Origin: DASRBN01 sp035294305
Lineage (GTDB): Bacteria; Chloroflexota; Ktedonobacteria; Ktedonobacterales; Ktedonobacteraceae
Direction of reading: 5' to 3'
Length of the DNA stretch: 64,000 nt
Assembly (NCBI GenBank): GCA_035294305.1
Contig: DATGLD010000008.1
Coordinates: 201,572 to 265,571, forward strand
The first letter of the stretch is position 1, and each line of letters starts with the position of its first letter. This document shows, one piece after another, positions 17,130-25,739 of the stretch. Made by a program: the position numbers and the translations under genes. Below the pieces are notes generated by a model, which worked only from the letters and a program-made list of their open reading frames with translations, did no database searches and was not told the DNA's origin.

Positions 17130-18274
17130 ACCGGCCTCCGTGCTACCGTCCTGTAAAGGGCCAGGAGATTACTGGCGCAAGCATCCCATGTCGGTAACTC
17201 GGCATCTCCTGGCTTGAGAGGATTGCGCAGCTGATCGACAATCGCCCTTGCCACTTCCTGGGGCGGACTATGCAATGGAATACCATATGCCAGGTCGCGA
17301 TTGATCAGCTCGCGCAATGCTGATGTGCTGGCAACCAGTACCGGGCGTCGCAGCGCCAGTGCCTCCATTACCGCAATACCCTGAGATTCATACTCACTGA
17401 AGAGCGTAATCAGGTCGGCCCTCGACAGTAGCGCAGCCATACCACCCCGATCCTCAGTAGAAACGGGCCGTATTTCTACATACTCATCAACCTTTAGGCT
17501 CCTGGCTATTTTTCGCAGCGTTGCCTCATAAGGTCCCGTCCCTACGATGCGCACCCGCGCATTTGGAACCTCTGCCAGCACTTCCGGCAGCGCCTCGATC
17601 AAGCGCTGGTGCCCCTTGTATCGTTCCAGGCGACCAATCGAAACAATGAGGGGATCTTTTCGCGCATCCTCGACAGCGGCTTCTGTAGGGACAGCGCCTT
17701 GTGCCTGTCCTGTCTCCTCACACAGATATGCCCCATTCGGAATAATAACGAACTGCTCTTTTGGCAGATGCAGCCGTTCCTGAAAGAAATTGGCCTCGAA
17801 TTGTGAGACGGCGATCAGCTTATGCGCCTGTGCCAGCAGGGGGCGCAGCGCCTTCCAGTGCATGCCGCGCAATGCTTTGCGCAAGCCCGAAACATTGCCC
17901 CCACTGTGAAACGAGAGCACGAAGGGCATAGCGGCCCGCCACGCGGCCAGCATCGCCAGTGGAGGAACCAGGTTATGATAGCCCTGGCAGTGGACGAGAT
18001 CCCAGCGTTCCTGCCTGATGAAGCGATAGATGCCGGGCGCGAAGAAGTAATCCTTCTTCTCCGGCCATGCCCGCACCCGGCAGATGCGTATGCCCTCGGA
18101 CTCCTCAAAGACTGGCAGCTGTCCACTGACATCCGTCGTCAAAACCGTAACCTCGACGCCAGCGCGCACCAGGCGCCTGCCTACCTCGTAGACATGTGTC
18201 TCCACACCCCCTGTGTAGGGAATGTAGCGACAGGCAACCATTAGCACGCGCAATGGGCGAAATCCGCTGGGCAT
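17117..18274 (-). CDS. GT4-family glycosyltransferase
   Basis: 385 residues, GT-B fold. It shows CRYIPYTGGVETHVYEVGRRL at the acceptor side and LIVSIGRLERYKGHQRLIEAL plus FSEYESQGIAVMEALALRRPVLVA at the donor side. A short insert near residues 190-205 (TGQAQGAVPTEAA) is the translation of an antisense copy of the TGTAGGGACAG repeat at 17684-17710. The insert falls at the junction between the two Rossmann domains, where it is probably tolerated. It is part of the minus-strand glycan operon. Confidence 0.9.
   Translation of the reverse strand: MPSGFRPLRVLMVACRYIPYTGGVETHVYEVGRRLVRAGVEVTVLTTDVSGQLPVFEESEGIRICRVRAWPEKKDYFFAPGIYRFIRQERWDLVHCQGYHNLVPPLAMLAAWRAAMPFVLSFHSGGNVSGLRKALRGMHWKALRPLLAQAHKLIAVSQFEANFFQERLHLPKEQFVIIPNGAYLCEETGQAQGAVPTEAAVEDARKDPLIVSIGRLERYKGHQRLIEALPEVLAEVPNARVRIVGTGPYEATLRKIARSLKVDEYVEIRPVSTEDRGGMAALLSRADLITLFSEYESQGIAVMEALALRRPVLVASTSALRELINRDLAYGIPLHSPPQEVARAIVDQLRNPLKPGDAELPTWDACASNLLALYRTVARRPVCVS
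17684..17710 (+). repeat. TGTAGGGACAG-family repeat inside a GT4 gene
   Basis: A near-consensus 27-bp copy (TGTAGGGACAGCGCC...GCCTGTCC) lies antisense and in frame within the GT4 gene 17117-18274. It adds about nine residues between the two domains. Confidence 0.8.
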
Positions 18275-18295
18275 CCCGGAACCTCTCTTTCATCT

Positions 18296-19369
18296 TTACC
18301 TGCTCCGTAGGGGCGTACCCTTGAGGTCGCCCTCCAAATTTTTCCCTTTGTGGTCGCCATCTGCACCCTTGTCATTGCCCGCTGTACGCTTATCCTTGTA
18401 CTCACCTATCCTACTCTCCTGCTCGCGTCTCTGCTGGCCCATCTCCATCGCACCCGGCTCTCCATAGCCCCAGCAGGCCAGGTCACGCTGGAGTAAATCC
18501 TGTAACTGCTTCACGTCTTCAGCATAGTACGCGCGGAGTTGCGCTTGAATCTGGGGGTCTATCGAAATGCGTTCTACCGACAGGCCGATGAGTTTACTGG
18601 CCCACGCCTTGCGTAGATGGAGCGGTATCAAAGACTTGATGCGTTTCTCCAGGCCATTGGGGTTGAAGATGAATCTGTTCAGGGGCGTATAGAGCTTGCG
18701 TGACTTCGGCATCCCGGAGAGGTTATAACGCACCGAGGTGTCGATAGCCACATCCTCCTTGACCCCCAGGAAAGTAAAAACGTCCCGCAACGCCTGCGCG
18801 GGATTAGCGTAAAATTCCTCGTATAGCAGCACTTTCACCTGCTGCTCGCCGAATACTTCGATGTATTGGCGAACATGCTCATAATAGAAACTTAACTCTT
18901 TGTAGCGCCACATGGGCTCAAAGCCCTGTTGCTTGCGCTCCTCCTCCTCCTCTAATCCTTGCTCGAGGCTTAACGCTTCGCGGCCGTCGCGCGCCAGGAA
19001 CATATAGGCGCTATAGGTTCGATCCACCGGCTCGCGTAAGAGCATGATGATTTTGGCGTCAGGAACCGCCTGTGCAATGCGCTCGGCAGTGCCGGGCAGG
19101 TGAAGGTAAAAAGCCGAAGATTCGCCAATGGCCTTCTTTCCTGCAGCGCTGGCAAAGAGTTCAGCATAGGCTCCCGCGTCCCGCACCAGCAAATTTCTTA
19201 TGCCTGCGTCTCCCGGCCCCGTGCAGGGAGGAAATTGGTCAGCGGCAAAGTAGTGCGACTCTTTTCTCGATGTGATAAAGATTTCGGGATGCTGAGCAAG
19301 ATATTGGTCAAGAGAAGTCGTCCCCGACCTTGCCGCGCCGACTACGAAAAAGTTTGGCAACATCTGCAC
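18296..19369 (-). CDS. PAPS-dependent sulfotransferase
   Basis: 357 residues. The 5'-phosphosulfate loop FVVGAARSGTTSLDQYLAQHP (residues about 8-28) and the 3'-phosphate region with LLREPVDRTYSAYMF are hallmarks of the Sulfotransfer_1 family. The GTG start at 19369 is chosen because AAGGAG lies 10 bases upstream. The last about 35 residues (Lys/Asp/Gly-rich) are outside the family core and partly derive from a dispersed repeat at 18303-18345. Within a glycan locus the acceptor is probably a sugar hydroxyl, though the NRPS product is possible. The APS kinase gene at 25075 would provide its PAPS. Confidence 0.88.
   Translation of the reverse strand: MQMLPNFFVVGAARSGTTSLDQYLAQHPEIFITSRKESHYFAADQFPPCTGPGDAGIRNLLVRDAGAYAELFASAAGKKAIGESSAFYLHLPGTAERIAQAVPDAKIIMLLREPVDRTYSAYMFLARDGREALSLEQGLEEEEERKQQGFEPMWRYKELSFYYEHVRQYIEVFGEQQVKVLLYEEFYANPAQALRDVFTFLGVKEDVAIDTSVRYNLSGMPKSRKLYTPLNRFIFNPNGLEKRIKSLIPLHLRKAWASKLIGLSVERISIDPQIQAQLRAYYAEDVKQLQDLLQRDLACWGYGEPGAMEMGQQRREQESRIGEYKDKRTAGNDKGADGDHKGKNLEGDLKGTPLRSR
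18303..18345 (+). repeat. GGGGCGTACCC...GGTCGCCC repeat at a gene 3' end
   Basis: The sequence GTAGGGGCGTACCC followed by GGTCGCCC matches the arms of the element at 1604-1789 and a copy near 28678. It forms the 3' end of the sulfotransferase coding sequence, so the protein's C-terminus is repeat-encoded. Confidence 0.6.
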
Positions 19370-19388
19370 TGCAATCTATCTCCTTCTG

Positions 19389-20201
19389 CTAGAGAGCAAT
19401 CCAATCGCCCCGCAATCTTCCATACACGCTGCGAACGTGCCGTCGCGCGTCAGCTCGCGCTCGCTTAAAAGGGGATGCAATTAGCGGCCCGCTCCCTCTT
19501 GAAAGGGCAGCATCGAGCGCCTGCGCGCCGGTATCGGGCCACACCATCAGGCGGGCCAGTGCGTAGGGATCGTCATCGGGCGAACTCAACGCTCGTCCAA
19601 TCGCGCAGGCTGAGGCAAAACCGGCTTCCCGCACAATGTGCCTTACGCGAGGCGTGTGATATCCGAATGGATAGGCAAAGCTTGACACTTGTAGACCAAG
19701 ATGATCTTCCAGCAGGTTTTTAGAGCACACGACTTCATCGCGTATGCGAGAAGAAGAGAGCATATCCAGCTGCGGGTGTGTGTGGCTATGCGCGGCGCAC
19801 TCGATCCCCTGTTCGCTGATCTCGCGCAGTTGTTTCCACGCCAGCATAGGACGGTTGCCCTCTCCAATATGCTGCAACCAGCGGCTCGTTCCCCCAACGA
19901 ACGCCGTTGCGACATAAAGAGTTGCTGTAAAGCCGTAAAGCCGGAGCGCGGGCAGCGCGTGTGTATAAAAATCCGCGAAACCGTCATCGAATGTCAAAAT
20001 CACGCAGCGCTCTGGCAGCCTCTCATCCCCTGCCAGAGCCCGCGCAAATCGCGAAACCGTCATAGACGTGTAGCGATGTTGGGCAAGAAACGAAAGATGT
20101 TCATCGAACGTCTCCGGCCGCACAACGCAGGACTTAAATCTGGGGCTTGCCTGGCGTGAAATGCTATGAAACATAAAAATTGGTACGTTTTGTTTCTTCA
20201 T
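19389..20201 (-). CDS. CE4-family polysaccharide deacetylase
   Basis: 270 residues of the NodB/CE4 fold, which removes N- or O-acetyl groups from sugars in a metal-dependent reaction. Motif 1 TFDDGFADF supplies the catalytic and metal-binding Asp; motif 2 HSHTHPQL supplies the two His ligands; FAYPFGYH is motif 3. No signal peptide is evident, so it may be cytoplasmic or act on lipid-linked intermediates. It overlaps the upstream GT2 gene by 4 bases and is therefore co-translated with it. Confidence 0.9.
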   Translation of the reverse strand: MKKQNVPIFMFHSISRQASPRFKSCVVRPETFDEHLSFLAQHRYTSMTVSRFARALAGDERLPERCVILTFDDGFADFYTHALPALRLYGFTATLYVATAFVGGTSRWLQHIGEGNRPMLAWKQLREISEQGIECAAHSHTHPQLDMLSSSRIRDEVVCSKNLLEDHLGLQVSSFAYPFGYHTPRVRHIVREAGFASACAIGRALSSPDDDPYALARLMVWPDTGAQALDAALSRGSGPLIASPFKRARADARRHVRSVYGRLRGDWIAL

Positions 20202-21019
20202 TGCGTTATGCTGATTGTTTCCGTTGCGCTATGACCATTCCAGGCATTGGCCTCATGCTGGAGCGCGCGAGCCATGCGGACAGATCGGATAACCGAGTGG
20301 CCATTTGCCCATTCCGCCATAATCATCTTCAGCACGCGCCAGCCGTCCTTAACGACATGAAAATGGCTGGTACCGTAGATGCGCGCATGCTCGTAGCTAG
20401 GTACCTCTGCAATCTCGAGATTGGCCTTACATGCGCGTAAGTGCAGTTGTGCTTCAATTTCAAAGCCATCACAATCAATATCAAAATAATCGAGGCATTC
20501 TTTCCAGAAAGCGTTGAAGCCACAGAACATATCCGTGAAGCGAATACCAAAAAGCCGGTTGGTGATTGAGATCAGCACCCGGCTTCCACAGCGCCGCAGC
20601 ATGGTGATATCGGCGCTGCCGCCGTCGCCGATGAAGCGCGACCCTTTTGCGAGGTAGGCTCCCGCGTGTAAGGCCGCGACAAAGCGTGGCAATTCCTGTG
20701 GATCGCTTGAACCATCGGCGTCCATCATCACGATAATATCGCCGGTCGCCGCCTGAAAACCCACCTGTAACGCTGCGCCTTTGCCGCGCCCACCCGCAGT
20801 TCGCAGGATACGAATGGTTGGCAACACTGTGACCGCTACTTTTTCAGTATCATCGGTCGAGTGGTCGTTTACGAGGATGACTTCATGAACCCAACTGGGA
20901 AGCTGTGGTAACAGATGCCTTAGATTCCTTGCCTCATTGTGTGCCGGGATAACAATGCTTACACGGGCATTTCCATCTTTGGCCTTCTGGCTCAGGGAAC
21001 CAGTAGCTACGACTTCCAT
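20198..21019 (-). CDS. GT2-family glycosyltransferase (polyprenyl-phosphate type)
   Basis: About 273 residues of GT-A fold. VSIVIPAHNEARNLRHLL opens the domain, and MMDADGSSDPQEL contains the DXD-like metal site. The later FGIRFTDMFCGFNAFWK region matches DPM1-like enzymes that charge polyprenyl phosphate with a sugar. The ATG at 21019 follows a GGAAAGG ribosome site and places the domain near the N-terminus; an upstream ATG at 21100 is possible but has poorer spacing. It is the first gene of the minus-strand glycan operon and would feed a GT-C enzyme such as the protein at 13578. Confidence 0.87.
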   Translation of the reverse strand: MEVVATGSLSQKAKDGNARVSIVIPAHNEARNLRHLLPQLPSWVHEVILVNDHSTDDTEKVAVTVLPTIRILRTAGGRGKGAALQVGFQAATGDIIVMMDADGSSDPQELPRFVAALHAGAYLAKGSRFIGDGGSADITMLRRCGSRVLISITNRLFGIRFTDMFCGFNAFWKECLDYFDIDCDGFEIEAQLHLRACKANLEIAEVPSYEHARIYGTSHFHVVKDGWRVLKMIMAEWANGHSVIRSVRMARALQHEANAWNGHSATETISITQ

Positions 21020-21100
21020 AGCTTTACCTTTCCATTCCAGATATCTATCTTGCTCAAGTTCCTGCCGCATGTCGTCACCGGAAGCGGCTTCCAGAGTCAT

Positions 21101-21502
21101 CTCCAGAAGAATTTACCGGAGTAGGGGTTGGAATATTGTTCATACTGCTGGCTCTTACCCCCAATATTGCCTGAAGCCCGGTCTATGGCTCAGTTAAGCA
21201 CATATCAACCTGCCTGGAATATAGCACGATACTTGCTGGCAAGCAGTGGGAAAACTGCGGAAATTTTTCCTGCGTAGCAATGCCTATCGACGGCGGGAAG
21301 TAACGAGTATCTTCAATGGGGAAGCGTTTCTTCTCACTACTTGAGCTGAAAGGAGTGAAATCACTTACTTGCTTTTCTCGTTGTCGGCGGCTATCTATGA
21401 ATGCTACATTTCTTTCAGCATCACAGGGGGCTTAAAGACGAGCGCTCTATTTATCCATTGAAGCTAATGATTTGCCTGGGGCAGACTCAGAAAGGTACAC
21501 GC
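21101..21502. other. Divergent promoter region, GT2 / sbnA-like
   Basis: About 400 bases separate the minus-strand glycan operon from the plus-strand sbnA-like gene; both promoters should lie here. A sequence GGAAAACTGCGGAAATTTTTC at 21249-21269 loosely resembles the element shared upstream of the NRPS genes, but the match is weak. An alternative upstream start for the sbnA-like gene at 21401 lacks a ribosome-binding site. Confidence 0.4.
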
Positions 21503-22573
21503 ATGGAATCTCTATTGATGGATGCCGAGAGTATTCCGCAGTTAACGACCGGGCATATGCGCAGCCTTATGCATCAGATAGGTAATACACCCATAAAACC
21601 CGTTTATTTTGTGATCGATGGCAAGGTCAGAGCGGTCTATCTAAAGCTCGAAGGCGCAAATCCCGCCGGTTCCGTCAAGGATCGAACCGCTTTTGCCCTC
21701 GTGCAAAATCTGGAAAACCGTTGCCTCTTACATCAAGGATCGATTGTAGTTGAGTCTACCTCAGGCAACCTTGGGGTAGCCCTCGCTTTCATTTGCCGGG
21801 CTAAAGGCTATGCATTTCTGGCTGTCGTCGATCCAAAGACAACGCGTGAAAACTTAGATCGCATGCAGGCCCTTGGAGCTATGATCGATCTGATTGATCA
21901 TCCCGATGCCAATGGAGGATATCTCCTGTCGCGTTTGAAACGTGTGCAGGAACTCCTCGCGCTTTCCGGCAACTATGCCTGGACCGACCAGTATTCAAAC
22001 AGCGCGAACCCTTACATCCATTATGCTACCACCGGCCCGGAAATCTACCGGCAACTGAATGGAAAGGTGGATGCGGTCTTCGCCGCGGTATCGACCGGAG
22101 GAACGTTAGCCGGCATTGGTCGCTTCTTCCGTTCGGTCAGTCCCCATACATCGATCATTGGCGTCGATGCGCGGGGATCGGTAATATTCGGCACGCCTCC
22201 CGGCGCACGCAGGTTGACTGGTATTGGCTCCTCCCGGCGCTCAAGCTTCATCACCAGGGATGTTTATGATACCTATGCGCTCGTTGGCGATGAAGAAGCC
22301 TTTGCGTTCTGCCATGCCCTCTACTCCGCCACCGGTATCAAGGTGGGCGGTTCCAGTGGCGCCGTTCTTGCAGCGTGTGCTGGCTATCTCCAGAATCATC
22401 CCGAACTGGAGCGTGCCGTCTGTCTGTGCGCGGACAGCGGGGAGAATTATTCCTCCTCGATTTACAACGATTGCTGGCTGCGAGAGCATGGCATCACCCT
22501 TTCACAGCATCACCTGGCTCCCGTGCAGGATATCCTGCCTGCCCTCACCCGCTATTCACCTGATGAATTTTGA
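21503..22573 (+). CDS. sbnA: SbnA-like PLP-dependent synthase (diaminopropionate pathway)
   Basis: About 356 residues of the cysteine synthase fold. The PLP lysine is in NPAGSVKDRTA (residue about 59), the substrate loop is ESTSGNLGVA, and the phosphate-binding loop is STGGTLAG. SbnA condenses O-phospho-L-serine with L-glutamate to N-(2-amino-2-carboxyethyl)-glutamate, the first step to L-2,3-diaminopropionate. A true cysteine synthase is the alternative, but the adjacent ornithine-cyclodeaminase-like partner makes SbnA far more likely. The ATG at 21503 follows GAAAGG. The final codons and TGA stop lie in the terminal repeat of a MITE-like element (22559-22667). Confidence 0.85.
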   Translation: MESLLMDAESIPQLTTGHMRSLMHQIGNTPIKPVYFVIDGKVRAVYLKLEGANPAGSVKDRTAFALVQNLENRCLLHQGSIVVESTSGNLGVALAFICRAKGYAFLAVVDPKTTRENLDRMQALGAMIDLIDHPDANGGYLLSRLKRVQELLALSGNYAWTDQYSNSANPYIHYATTGPEIYRQLNGKVDAVFAAVSTGGTLAGIGRFFRSVSPHTSIIGVDARGSVIFGTPPGARRLTGIGSSRRSSFITRDVYDTYALVGDEEAFAFCHALYSATGIKVGGSSGAVLAACAGYLQNHPELERAVCLCADSGENYSSSIYNDCWLREHGITLSQHHLAPVQDILPALTRYSPDEF

Positions 22574-22667
22574 CGAACGCACCGAGGAATCGGTCCCTCC
22601 AGGACGAGGTTGTCAAAGACCAGTAGGATGAGGGAATTACCTGATTCGATTGTCGAAATTCAGTAGG
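22559..22667. repeat. TGATGAATTTTGAC-type MITE overlapping the sbnA stop
   Basis: The left end CCTGATGAATTTTGACGA (22559-22576) is the approximate inverse of TTGTCGAAATTCAGTAGG (22650-22667). Similar ends bound 28544-28680. The TGA inside the left end is the sbnA-like stop codon. The copy separates sbnA from sbnB. Confidence 0.65.
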
Positions 22668-22806
22668 ATAAGGGCTGGTGATGAAGTTGAACTATTAAGA
22701 TCGGTAAGAGCAAGTGTGTATGTCATTCTGCGTGCAGGGAAGCATCCTGCGCGCCTCACCAAGATTCTGAGCGCCGCGAAGAATCTCGGCCTTAATGGAG
22801 GTACCT

Positions 22807-23859
22807 ATGGCTTTTTCAATAGACAATCATATACTCTATCTTTGTCAGAAAGATGTAGAGCGGGCATGCCAGGCAATTGACAGCGTGGCAGTCATAGGCG
22901 AAGTGCTCCGCCTGCACGATGCCGGGCAGACCATCTTGCCCGGTGAAGCCTACCTTGCCTGGACCAATGATCAGGGGGAAAGTGTCAGAAGTCTCAACAT
23001 GCCTGGCTATGTTGGCGGCTCCATTGGGATTGCGGGAACAAAGATCATTAATGGCAATATTGCTAACCCCCTGCGCGGCCTGCCTCGCGCGAGTGGACTG
23101 ACCCTGCTCTATGATCCAACCTCCATTCGTATCAATTGCATCATGGAAGGCGCCTATATCTCAAGCCTGCGCACCGCCAGCGTCACCGCCCTTGCCGCCG
23201 ACTTATTAAAAGCAGGGGAGATTGAGAGCCTTGCTATCATCGGCGCAGGCGTACTCGCTCGCGCACATATCGAGCTGCTTGCCGCACGATTGCCTCACCT
23301 GCGCCATATTCGCATATTTGACCTGGCAAGAGAACGCATCACCTCCCTCCAGCAGCAGCTTGCTCCCGTGCTGGAGACAAAACGAATAGAGATGCAGCCG
23401 GCGGCGACCGCCGAGGAGGCAATTCGATCAGCACAATTGGTAGTACCCGTCACCACTACCACCGATGGCTATATCCCCTATCACTGGTTGCGACCCGGTT
23501 CGCTGCTTGTCAATATCTCACTGGATGACCCATTGCCAGAAGTTGTACTTAAAGCAGACTGCGTGGTCGTTGACGACTGGAATCTTGTCAAGAATGATGC
23601 ACGGCGCCTGCTAGGTAGAATGTATCGCACTGGAAAGGTGATCGGCCCGCGTGACCCGGTAGAGCCAACAGGAAATGACTGCCGCCGCATCGATGCACAG
23701 TTAGGAGAAATCGTCTCGGGCAAAGTCATTGGCCGCCGCAGTCCTGATGACATCATTCTGGTCAATCCCTTTGGCCTTTCAATTGAAGACGTAGCGCTAG
23801 CCGCCCGCGTCTACCTGGCCGCTCAAGACCTTGGCATAGGAATACTCTTGCCCCGGTAG
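22807..23859 (+). CDS. sbnB: SbnB-like dehydrogenase (ornithine cyclodeaminase family)
   Basis: About 350 residues of the ornithine cyclodeaminase/mu-crystallin family. The NAD-binding motif is LAIIGAGVLARAHIELLA, and YISSLRTASVTALAA is a family signature. SbnB oxidatively cleaves the SbnA product to L-2,3-diaminopropionate and 2-oxoglutarate. The ATG at 22807 is 5 bases after GGAGG. Pairing with sbnA in the same order as in staphyloferrin B loci supports the assignment. Its TAG stop is the first TAG of a 'TAGGGGCGG' repeat. The nearby NRPS is the likely consumer of the product. Confidence 0.87.
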   Translation: MAFSIDNHILYLCQKDVERACQAIDSVAVIGEVLRLHDAGQTILPGEAYLAWTNDQGESVRSLNMPGYVGGSIGIAGTKIINGNIANPLRGLPRASGLTLLYDPTSIRINCIMEGAYISSLRTASVTALAADLLKAGEIESLAIIGAGVLARAHIELLAARLPHLRHIRIFDLARERITSLQQQLAPVLETKRIEMQPAATAEEAIRSAQLVVPVTTTTDGYIPYHWLRPGSLLVNISLDDPLPEVVLKADCVVVDDWNLVKNDARRLLGRMYRTGKVIGPRDPVEPTGNDCRRIDAQLGEIVSGKVIGRRSPDDIILVNPFGLSIEDVALAARVYLAAQDLGIGILLPR

Positions 23860-23990
23860 GGGCGGGCCAGCTCTTATGACCGCCCATAGCGGGAATTGTC
23901 GCGGCGTAGCCGCATAGGGGCCAGTTGATCGCGCTCAGCGCCGTTTCACCGGCCCATGTAACAACTCTATATCGACCAAACCCGAGGACT
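23855..23990. repeat. Palindromic repeat cluster after sbnB
   Basis: It contains GGTAGGGGCGGGCCAG followed by inverted GACCGCCCATAGCGG, and a TAGGGGCCAGTTGATCGCGC repeat at 23915-23936. The latter recurs at 31994 and 46948. The TAG of the first repeat is the sbnB stop codon. Confidence 0.6.
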
Positions 23991-23994
23991 ATTG

Positions 23995-25068
23995 ATGAGG
24001 GTGAATCGCTTGAAACAACCATCGCTCACGCTTACACCTGAGCATATCATGCACAACGTCGAGGAACTCCTCTATCGGCTGGTGATCGTTCCGCTCGTCG
24101 CATTCCTACCAGCTCCATTGGCCTACGGTGTAGCCGTCTTGCGTGGCAACTGGTACTATCACCTGCGTATTGGCAGGCGGGAAGAGATCATCCATAACCT
24201 CGAAAGGATCTTTGGTGGTCAGTTAAACCAGGCACAGTGTCAACAGCTAGCCCGGCAGTATTTTTGTCGCCGCTCATGCGAAGCAATAGATGTAATGCGG
24301 CTCGCCGGCAACGGTCGAGCATTAGCACGGCTGGTAGAGATACGAGGAATGGAACGCATCAAAGCCGCTCTGGCAGCCGGCAAGGGAGCCATTGTCTGTA
24401 GCGCGCATTTTGGTTCCTACAATAGCTGTTTTTCCTTACTTGGAGTTCATGGATTCCCTGTCACCACGGTTGGCGATTGGAGATCCAATGCGGATTCAAG
24501 CATGTCACCCTTGCAGCGCTTCTTATGGCGACTCTTTCAGCAGAGTCCGCTCGCCCGTCACCGCCGCAGGCCAAATATCGAGCCTGAAAAGGAGCGCTTT
24601 GGAACCGCCATGCAGATGGTGGAAGTTCTACGTGCAAATGAGTTGATTACCATGGCGGTCGAAACTCCTGTGTGTCCCCGGGACCAGGCGCGGGCCGTTT
24701 CCGTGGATTTCCTGGGACAAAAGATGCTGCTCTTGCCCGGAATCATTAGTGTCGCTCAACTGACAGGAGCACCGGTGCTTGTGATGATAGTCCGTCGTCT
24801 GCCGGATTGGTGGCACCAGATCGTGGAGATATCCCCTCCACTCTCGCTCGATAGCGATGAAGTCACGGTTTTCAATCGCCTCATCCGGCAATTGGAAGTA
24901 CCTGTACATCAAAATCCTGCCTATTGGGACTGGTTGGGAAGTAACCAGAATCTGATCGATCTCGGATTTTTCTCAGCCCAGAGCGAAGCCCCCTGTAGGG
25001 ACAGCGGCTGGTCCCTGTCCTGGTGCCTGTCCGGTGATCCCGGCATAACACAACACGAAATGAGGTGA
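23995..25068 (+). CDS. LpxL/HtrB-like lysophospholipid acyltransferase
   Basis: About 357 residues of the LpxL/PlsC-like membrane-associated acyltransferase family, which moves an acyl chain from acyl-ACP or acyl-CoA to a hydroxyl or amine. The N-terminus is hydrophobic (YRLVIVPLVAFLPAPLAYGVAVL). The catalytic His lies in VCSAHFGSYN, and the VETPVCPRDQARAVSVDFLGQ block corresponds to the family's second motif. The last about 25 residues come from a dispersed repeat (24994-25032). Lipid A is not expected in this phylum, so the acceptor may be a phosphoglycolipid or the NRPS/glycan product. An APS kinase gene follows after 6 bases. Confidence 0.82.
   Translation: MRVNRLKQPSLTLTPEHIMHNVEELLYRLVIVPLVAFLPAPLAYGVAVLRGNWYYHLRIGRREEIIHNLERIFGGQLNQAQCQQLARQYFCRRSCEAIDVMRLAGNGRALARLVEIRGMERIKAALAAGKGAIVCSAHFGSYNSCFSLLGVHGFPVTTVGDWRSNADSSMSPLQRFLWRLFQQSPLARHRRRPNIEPEKERFGTAMQMVEVLRANELITMAVETPVCPRDQARAVSVDFLGQKMLLLPGIISVAQLTGAPVLVMIVRRLPDWWHQIVEISPPLSLDSDEVTVFNRLIRQLEVPVHQNPAYWDWLGSNQNLIDLGFFSAQSEAPCRDSGWSLSWCLSGDPGITQHEMR
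24994..25032 (+). repeat. TGTAGGGACAG-family repeat in the acyltransferase tail
   Basis: This copy has a small internal duplication (GTCCCTGTCC then GCCTGTCC). It is translated in frame as a Cys/Trp/Ser-rich extension at the C-terminus of the acyltransferase. Confidence 0.8.
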
Positions 25069-25074
25069 AAACGT

Positions 25075-25668
25075 ATGACTGACTGCGGCTTTACCCTCTG
25101 GTTTACAGGGCTTTCGGGTGCTGGCAAAAGTACCCTGGCTAGGGCCGTCGAACGGCGCTTGAAATTGCAGGGCCGCAATGTTGAGATCCTGGATGGCGAC
25201 GTTATACGCACTCACCTGAGCAAAGGTCTCGGCTTTAGTCGCGAAGACCGTGATACCAACATTAAGCGCATCGCTTTCGTCTGTAAATTGCTCACACGCA
25301 ATCAAGTGATCAGTATTGCTGCTGCCATCTCTCCCTATCGCGAGGCACGCGCATGGGCGCGCAGGGAAATCGGCGCTTTCGTTGAAGTCTACGTCCGCTG
25401 CCCCCTGGAAATCTGTCGCCTGCGCGATATAAAAGGCCTCTACAGGCTCGTTGACGAGGGAAAAATCAAAGGTTTTACTGGTATAGACGACCCTTACGAG
25501 GAACCGCTTCATCCCGACTTGTTGATAGAAACCGATAAAGAGACCATCGAAGACAGCGTCAATCGTATCTTCGTCAAACTCGCGGAGCTTGGCTACCTGC
25601 CGCCCGAAGACCTATACGAGGACACTGGAATCCTGACAGATGAGTTAATGGCCTGGGGATATCTGTAG
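25075..25668 (+). CDS. cysC: Adenylylsulfate kinase
   Basis: A 197-residue APS kinase that phosphorylates adenosine 5'-phosphosulfate to PAPS. The P-loop GLSGAGKST, the APS-binding ILDGDVIRTHLSKGLGFSREDRDTNI and the mobile-lid region ISPYREARAWAR are all present at normal spacing and length. No ATP sulfurylase or PAPS reductase is adjacent. The sulfotransferase at 18296 makes PAPS-dependent sulfation, rather than assimilation, the likely purpose. A GAGG site precedes the ATG. The TAG stop lies inside a TGTAGGGAC repeat. Confidence 0.95.
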   Translation: MTDCGFTLWFTGLSGAGKSTLARAVERRLKLQGRNVEILDGDVIRTHLSKGLGFSREDRDTNIKRIAFVCKLLTRNQVISIAAAISPYREARAWARREIGAFVEVYVRCPLEICRLRDIKGLYRLVDEGKIKGFTGIDDPYEEPLHPDLLIETDKETIEDSVNRIFVKLAELGYLPPEDLYEDTGILTDELMAWGYL

Positions 25669-25690
25669 GGACGACGCCTGGTGTCTGTCC
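25664..25690 (+). repeat. TGTAGGGACAG-family repeat supplying the cysC stop
   Basis: A copy reading TGTAGGGACGACGCC...TCTGTCC. Its TAG (25666-25668) is the stop codon of the APS kinase gene. Confidence 0.8.
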
Positions 25691-25739
25691 CGGTCGCCCT
25701 CGCCGCAAAATCCGAATATCAGAAAAGGAGTGAACTGTA

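Noticed and set aside
21503..22573. The sbnA-like gene as an ordinary cysteine synthase
   Set aside because: The adjacent ornithine-cyclodeaminase-like gene in the sbnA-sbnB order and the nearby NRPS fit diaminopropionate synthesis better, though sequence alone does not settle it.
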